Shown here: piece by piece, positions 60,326-64,000 of the stretch
Layout of the letters: each line of letters starts with the position of its first letter
How positions within the stretch are numbered: the first letter of the stretch is position 1
NCBI RefSeq assembly: GCF_008704795.1
Contig: NZ_CP023690.1
Coordinates: 8,194,501 to 8,258,500 of the forward strand
DNA from: Streptomyces spectabilis
Lineage (GTDB): Bacteria > Actinomycetota > Actinomycetes > Streptomycetales > Streptomycetaceae
Length of the DNA: 64,000 bases
Direction of reading: 5' to 3'
The notes under the pieces: model-generated
Told to the model about the DNA's origin: nothing
Seen by the model: the letters and a program-made list of their open reading frames with translations, nothing else
The model's database searches: none
Translations under genes and position numbers: made by a program

Positions 60326-63300
60326 ATGCCGGCGCCAGACGAGCAGGTCGTTGAGGCACTGCGTGCCTCGCTGAAGGAGAACGCCCGGCTTCAGCAGGAG
60401 AACAGCACACTCGTCGCGGCCGCCGCGGAGCCCGTCGCGATCGTCTCCATGGCCTGCCGCTACGCCGGTGGCATCCGCGGCCCGGAGGACTTCTGGCGCG
60501 TGGTGTCCGAAGGCGCCGACGTCTACGGCGCCTTCCCCGACGACCGGGGCTGGGACGTCGAGGGCCTCTACCACCCCGATCCCGACAACCCCGGTACGAC
60601 GTACGTACGGGAAGGCGCCTTCCTCCACGACGCGGCACGGTTCGACGCCGGGTTCTTCGGCATCTCGCCGCGCGAGGCCCTCGCCATGGACCCGCAGCAG
60701 CGGCAGCTCCTCGAAGTGTCCTGGGAGACCTTCGAACGCGCCGGGATCGACCCCCACTCGATGCGCGGCGCCGACGTCGGCGTGTTCGCGGGGATCGTGC
60801 ACCAGGACTACGCCCCTGACCTCAGCGGCTTCGAGGGGTTCCTCAGCCTGGAGCGCGCCCTGGGCACCGCGGGCGGCGTCGCCTCCGGGCGCGTCGCGTA
60901 CACCCTGGGGCTCGAAGGCCCCGCGGTGACCGTCGACACCATGTGCTCCTCGTCGCTCGTGGCGATCCATCTGGCCGCGCAGGCGCTGCGCAGGGGCGAG
61001 TGCGCGATGGCGCTCGCGGGCGGCTCGACGGTGATGGCGACGCCGGGCGGCTTCGTCGGCTTCGCGCGGCAGCGGGCGCTCGCCTTCGACGGCCGCTGCA
61101 AGTCCTACGCCGCAGGCGCCGACGGCTCCGGCTGGGCCGAGGGCGTGGGCGTGGTGCTCCTGGAGCGCCTGTCGGTGGCGCGCGAGCGCGGCCACCAGGT
61201 CCTCGCTGTCATCCGGGGCAGCGCCGTCAACCAGGACGGTGCCTCCAACGGCCTCACCGCCCCCAACGGCCCCGCGCAGCAGCGGGTGATCCGCAAGGCC
61301 CTCGCCGGAGCGGGCCTCGCCCCGGCCGACGTGGACGCCGTGGAGGGCCACGGCACGGGCACGGTCCTCGGCGATCCGATCGAGGCCCAGGCGCTGATGG
61401 CCACGTACGGGCAGGGCCGGGACCCGCGGCGACCGCTGTGGCTCGGCTCGGTGAAGTCCGTCATCGGCCATACACAGGCGGCGTCCGGCGTGGCCGGTGT
61501 GATCAAGATGGTCCAGGCGCTGCGGCACGGCGTGCTCCCGGCGACCCTCCACGTGGACGCGCCCACCCCGCAGGTGGACTGGTCGGCGGGCGCGGTCGAA
61601 CTGCTCACCGAAGCCAGGGACTGGGCGCGGAACGGCCGTCCGCGCCGGGCCGGGATCTCCGCGTTCGGCGCCAGCGGCACGAACGCCCATCTGATCCTGG
61701 AGGAGGCGCCCGAGGCTCCGGCCGCGGCGGAGCCGGAGCCTTCCGGTGTGGTGCCGCTGGTGGTCTCGGCGGGCACCACGGCCTCGCTCGCGGCCCAGGC
61801 CGAACGCCTCGCCTCGCACCTGGAGTCGGGCCCCGACGGAGCGTCGCTCCCCGCGGTCGCCGGGACCCTCGCCACGGGCCGGGCCGTCCTCGGCGAACGC
61901 GCGGTCGTGGTGGCGGGCACGGCCGACGAGGCGCTGACCGGCCTTCGGGCCCTGGCGCGCGGCGAGCACACGACCGGTCTGGTGACCGGGGCGGGCACGC
62001 CCGGCAAGGTCGTGTGGGTGTTCCCCGGGCAGGGCTCGCAGTGGGTCGGCATGGGCCGCGAACTCCTCGACTCCTCACCGGTGTTCGCCCAGCGCGTCGA
62101 GGAGTGCGCTGCTGCCCTGGAGCGGTGGGTGGACTGGTCCCTCGTCGACGTACTACGAGGTGACGCCGAGCCCGAGTTCCTTGAGCGAGTGGACGTGGTG
62201 CAGCCCGCGAGTTTCGCGGTGATGGTGGGTCTGGCGGCGGTCTGGGCATCGGTCGGGGTCGAACCGGACGCGGTGCTCGGCCACTCCCAGGGCGAGATCG
62301 CGGCCGCGTGCGTGGCGGGCGCCCTGTCCCTTGCGGACGCGGCCCGGGTGGTGGCCTTGCGCAGTCAGGCCATCGCGGCGCGCCTCGCCGGGCGCGGCGG
62401 CATGGCATCGGTCGCGCTGAGTGAGAGCGAGGCGGCCGGACGTCTGGCGCCCTGGTCGGACCGGGTCGGGATCGCGGCTGTCAACGGGCCCTCCTCCGTC
62501 GTGGTCGCGGGCGACGCCCAAGCCCTGGACGAGGCGCTGGAGGCGCTGGACGACCAGGGCGTCCGCATCCGGCGCGTCGCCGTGGACTACGCCTCGCACA
62601 CCCGCCACGTCGAGGACGTCCGCGACACCCTCGCCGAGGTCCTTGCCGGGATCACCGCGCAGGCACCGACGGTGCCGTTCCACTCCACCGTGACCGGTGG
62701 CCGGGTGGAGGACGCCGGGGCCCTGGACGGCGCGTACTGGTACCGCAACCTGCGCGAGCCCGTGCGGTTCGGCCCGGCCGTCGCCGACCTGCTCGGCCAG
62801 GGGCACACGGTGTTCGTCGAGATCAGCGCCCACCCCGTACTGGTCCAGCCGATCACCGAGGCCGTCGACGCCGCCGACGCCGACGTGGTGGTGACCGGAA
62901 CCCTGCGGCGCGAGGACGGCGGCCCCCGGCGCCTCCTCACCTCGATGGCCGAGCTGTTCGTCCGCGGCACCCCGCTGGACTGGGCCGGGACGCTGCCCAC
63001 GGGAGCCACCTCGCGGCGCGTCGACCTGCCGACGTACGCCTTCGACCACCAGCACTACTGGATCCGGATGGGCGCCTCCGCCACGGACTCCGCGGCGCTG
63101 GGCCTCGCCGGAGCCGACCACCCGCTCCTCGGCGCGGTCGTACCGCTCCCGCAGTCCGACGGACTGGTCTTCACCTCACGCCTCTCGCTGCGCTCGCACC
63201 CCTGGCTCGCCGACCACGCCATCGGCGGCGTGGTCCTCGTCCCCGGCACGGTGTACGTCGACCTTGCCGTGCGCGCGGGCGACGAGTTCGGCCACGGCCT

Positions 63301-64000
63301 CCTGGAGGAACTCGTCATCGAGGCGCCGCTGGTGCTGCCCGACAGCGGCGGGGTGCGGCTCCAGGTCGCGGTCAGCGGTCCGGGCGCGACGGGTTCGCGG
63401 ACCGTGGACGTGTACTCCCGGCGCGAGGACGACGACGCCTGGACGCGGCACGCCACCGGCCTCCTGGCGGCCTCGCCCGCGGTGCCCGGACCCGGGCGCG
63501 AGTTCGACTTCACGGCCTGGCCGCCGCCCGGCGCGGAGCCGGTCCCGGTGACGGACTTCTACGCCGACCTGGTCGAGCGCGGCTACGCGTACGGGCCGGC
63601 GTTCCAGGGCCTGCGCGCCGTGTGGCGGCGCGGCGACGAGGTCTTCGCCGAGGCCGCGCTGTCCGAGGACCAGCGGGAGGAGGCAGGCGGGTTCGGCATC
63701 CACCCGGCGCTCCTCGACGCGGCCCTCCACACGAACGCCTTCGCCCGCCCCGACGACGACCGCAAGGTGCTGCCGTTCGCGTGGAACGGGCTGCTGCTGC
63801 ACGCCGTGGGCGCCTCCGCGCTGCGTGTGCGCGTGGCCCCGTGCGGCCCCGACGCGCTGTCGTTCCACGCCGCCGACGACACCGGCGGCATGGTCCTCAC
63901 GATGGACTCCCTGGTGTCGCTGCCGGTCTCCGTCGACCAGCTGGACGCGGCGGCGGACAGGAGCCGGGACGACGCACTGTTCGGCGTGGAGTGGACCGAG
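60326..64000 (+). CDS. Type I modular PKS, module 4 (KS-AT-DH..., cut by window end)
   Basis: The frame is open to the window end (1225 codons seen). N-terminal coiled-coil docking helix ([20 protein letters not shown]) should pair with the C-terminus of the preceding synthase. KS from residue 35, with Cys207 in VDTMCSSS (Met for the usual Ala), His342 in EGHGTGT, and KSVIGHTQ with Val379 for the usual Asn. AT has Ser654 in GHSQG and YASH at 755, so methylmalonyl-specific. DH looks intact: [12 protein letters not shown] with His964, [10 protein letters not shown], and [10 protein letters not shown] with Asp1131 and His1135. A KR (and perhaps ER) should follow beyond the window. ATG 60326 has GGAAGGA upstream, 31 nt after the preceding stop. 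Predicted to add a methyl-branched unit with a double bond. Confidence 0.95.
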   Translation, partial: MPAPDEQVVEALRASLKENARLQQENSTLVAAAAEPVAIVSMACRYAGGIRGPEDFWRVVSEGADVYGAFPDDRGWDVEGLYHPDPDNPGTTYVREGAFLHDAARFDAGFFGISPREALAMDPQQRQLLEVSWETFERAGIDPHSMRGADVGVFAGIVHQDYAPDLSGFEGFLSLERALGTAGGVASGRVAYTLGLEGPAVTVDTMCSSSLVAIHLAAQALRRGECAMALAGGSTVMATPGGFVGFARQRALAFDGRCKSYAAGADGSGWAEGVGVVLLERLSVARERGHQVLAVIRGSAVNQDGASNGLTAPNGPAQQRVIRKALAGAGLAPADVDAVEGHGTGTVLGDPIEAQALMATYGQGRDPRRPLWLGSVKSVIGHTQAASGVAGVIKMVQALRHGVLPATLHVDAPTPQVDWSAGAVELLTEARDWARNGRPRRAGISAFGASGTNAHLILEEAPEAPAAAEPEPSGVVPLVVSAGTTASLAAQAERLASHLESGPDGASLPAVAGTLATGRAVLGERAVVVAGTADEALTGLRALARGEHTTGLVTGAGTPGKVVWVFPGQGSQWVGMGRELLDSSPVFAQRVEECAAALERWVDWSLVDVLRGDAEPEFLERVDVVQPASFAVMVGLAAVWASVGVEPDAVLGHSQGEIAAACVAGALSLADAARVVALRSQAIAARLAGRGGMASVALSESEAAGRLAPWSDRVGIAAVNGPSSVVVAGDAQALDEALEALDDQGVRIRRVAVDYASHTRHVEDVRDTLAEVLAGITAQAPTVPFHSTVTGGRVEDAGALDGAYWYRNLREPVRFGPAVADLLGQGHTVFVEISAHPVLVQPITEAVDAADADVVVTGTLRREDGGPRRLLTSMAELFVRGTPLDWAGTLPTGATSRRVDLPTYAFDHQHYWIRMGASATDSAALGLAGADHPLLGAVVPLPQSDGLVFTSRLSLRSHPWLADHAIGGVVLVPGTVYVDLAVRAGDEFGHGLLEELVIEAPLVLPDSGGVRLQVAVSGPGATGSRTVDVYSRREDDDAWTRHATGLLAASPAVPGPGREFDFTAWPPPGAEPVPVTDFYADLVERGYAYGPAFQGLRAVWRRGDEVFAEAALSEDQREEAGGFGIHPALLDAALHTNAFARPDDDRKVLPFAWNGLLLHAVGASALRVRVAPCGPDALSFHAADDTGGMVLTMDSLVSLPVSVDQLDAAADRSRDDALFGVEWTE

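Overview
The window looks like high-GC actinomycete DNA, most probably Streptomyces. Third codon positions are almost all G or C, GTG and TTG starts are common, and rare TTA codons sit in regulatory and export genes. It also carries an AfsA-family gene, GlgC with a short GT4 GlgA/GlgM-type enzyme, a resuscitation-promoting-factor-like hydrolase, and a very large modular type I polyketide synthase (PKS).

Left part (1-6.4 kb): the 3' end of a flavin amine oxidase-like gene, a cold-shock protein, a large secreted M4 + M28 double peptidase with a chitin-binding module, and an XRE-type regulator. Region A (6.5-16.6 kb) is an accessory locus with an aromatic/shikimate flavour. A minus-strand operon encodes an unrecognised 267-aa protein, a catechol-type O-methyltransferase, a class II DAHP synthase and an ABM-domain protein. 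Divergent from it is an acyl-CoA ligase. Next comes a LysR regulator divergent from a plus-strand operon (MFS exporter, VOC protein, 84-aa protein, FAD monooxygenase). A second LysR gene follows. Region B (17.8-22.7 kb) is a five-gene minus-strand operon: XRE/TPR regulator, AfsA-like butenolide synthase, double-CMD protein, HAD phosphatase and MDR reductase. It looks like a small signalling-molecule locus.

Middle part (23.3-34.0 kb) is mainly housekeeping: panD, a GNAT protein, an Asp/Glu racemase-like protein, a proline-rich peptide, gnd, a CE7 esterase, an Rpf/LysM/M23 cell-wall hydrolase, a DMT transporter, an FhuF-like Fe-S protein, a glgA/glgM-type gene and glgC.

Right part (34.0-64.0 kb, running off the window) is the PKS locus: two Gfo/Idh/MocA oxidoreductases, an FMN reductase, three P450s, a methyltransferase, a PapA-like acyltransferase and two PKS genes. 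The first PKS (5700 aa) reads A-KR0-ACP (loading), KS-AT(methylmalonyl)-DH0-KR-ACP, KS-AT(malonyl)-DH0-ACP and KS-AT(methylmalonyl)-KR0-ACP. The second starts with KS-AT(methylmalonyl)-DH and is cut by the window end. Domain reading predicts a carboxylic-acid starter, then a hydroxyl, two adjacent unreduced ketones (a 1,3-diketone) and an alkene. A perfectly conserved 27-bp element lies upstream of both the first Gfo/Idh gene and the PapA-like gene, in the same orientation relative to each. Shorter degenerate relatives lie upstream of the methyltransferase and of the P450-PKS operon. This suggests one regulator for the locus and puts its left edge near 34.0 kb, just after glgC. TTA codons occur in the first LysR gene, its MFS gene, the AfsA gene and the Rpf-like gene; I saw none in the PKS locus.
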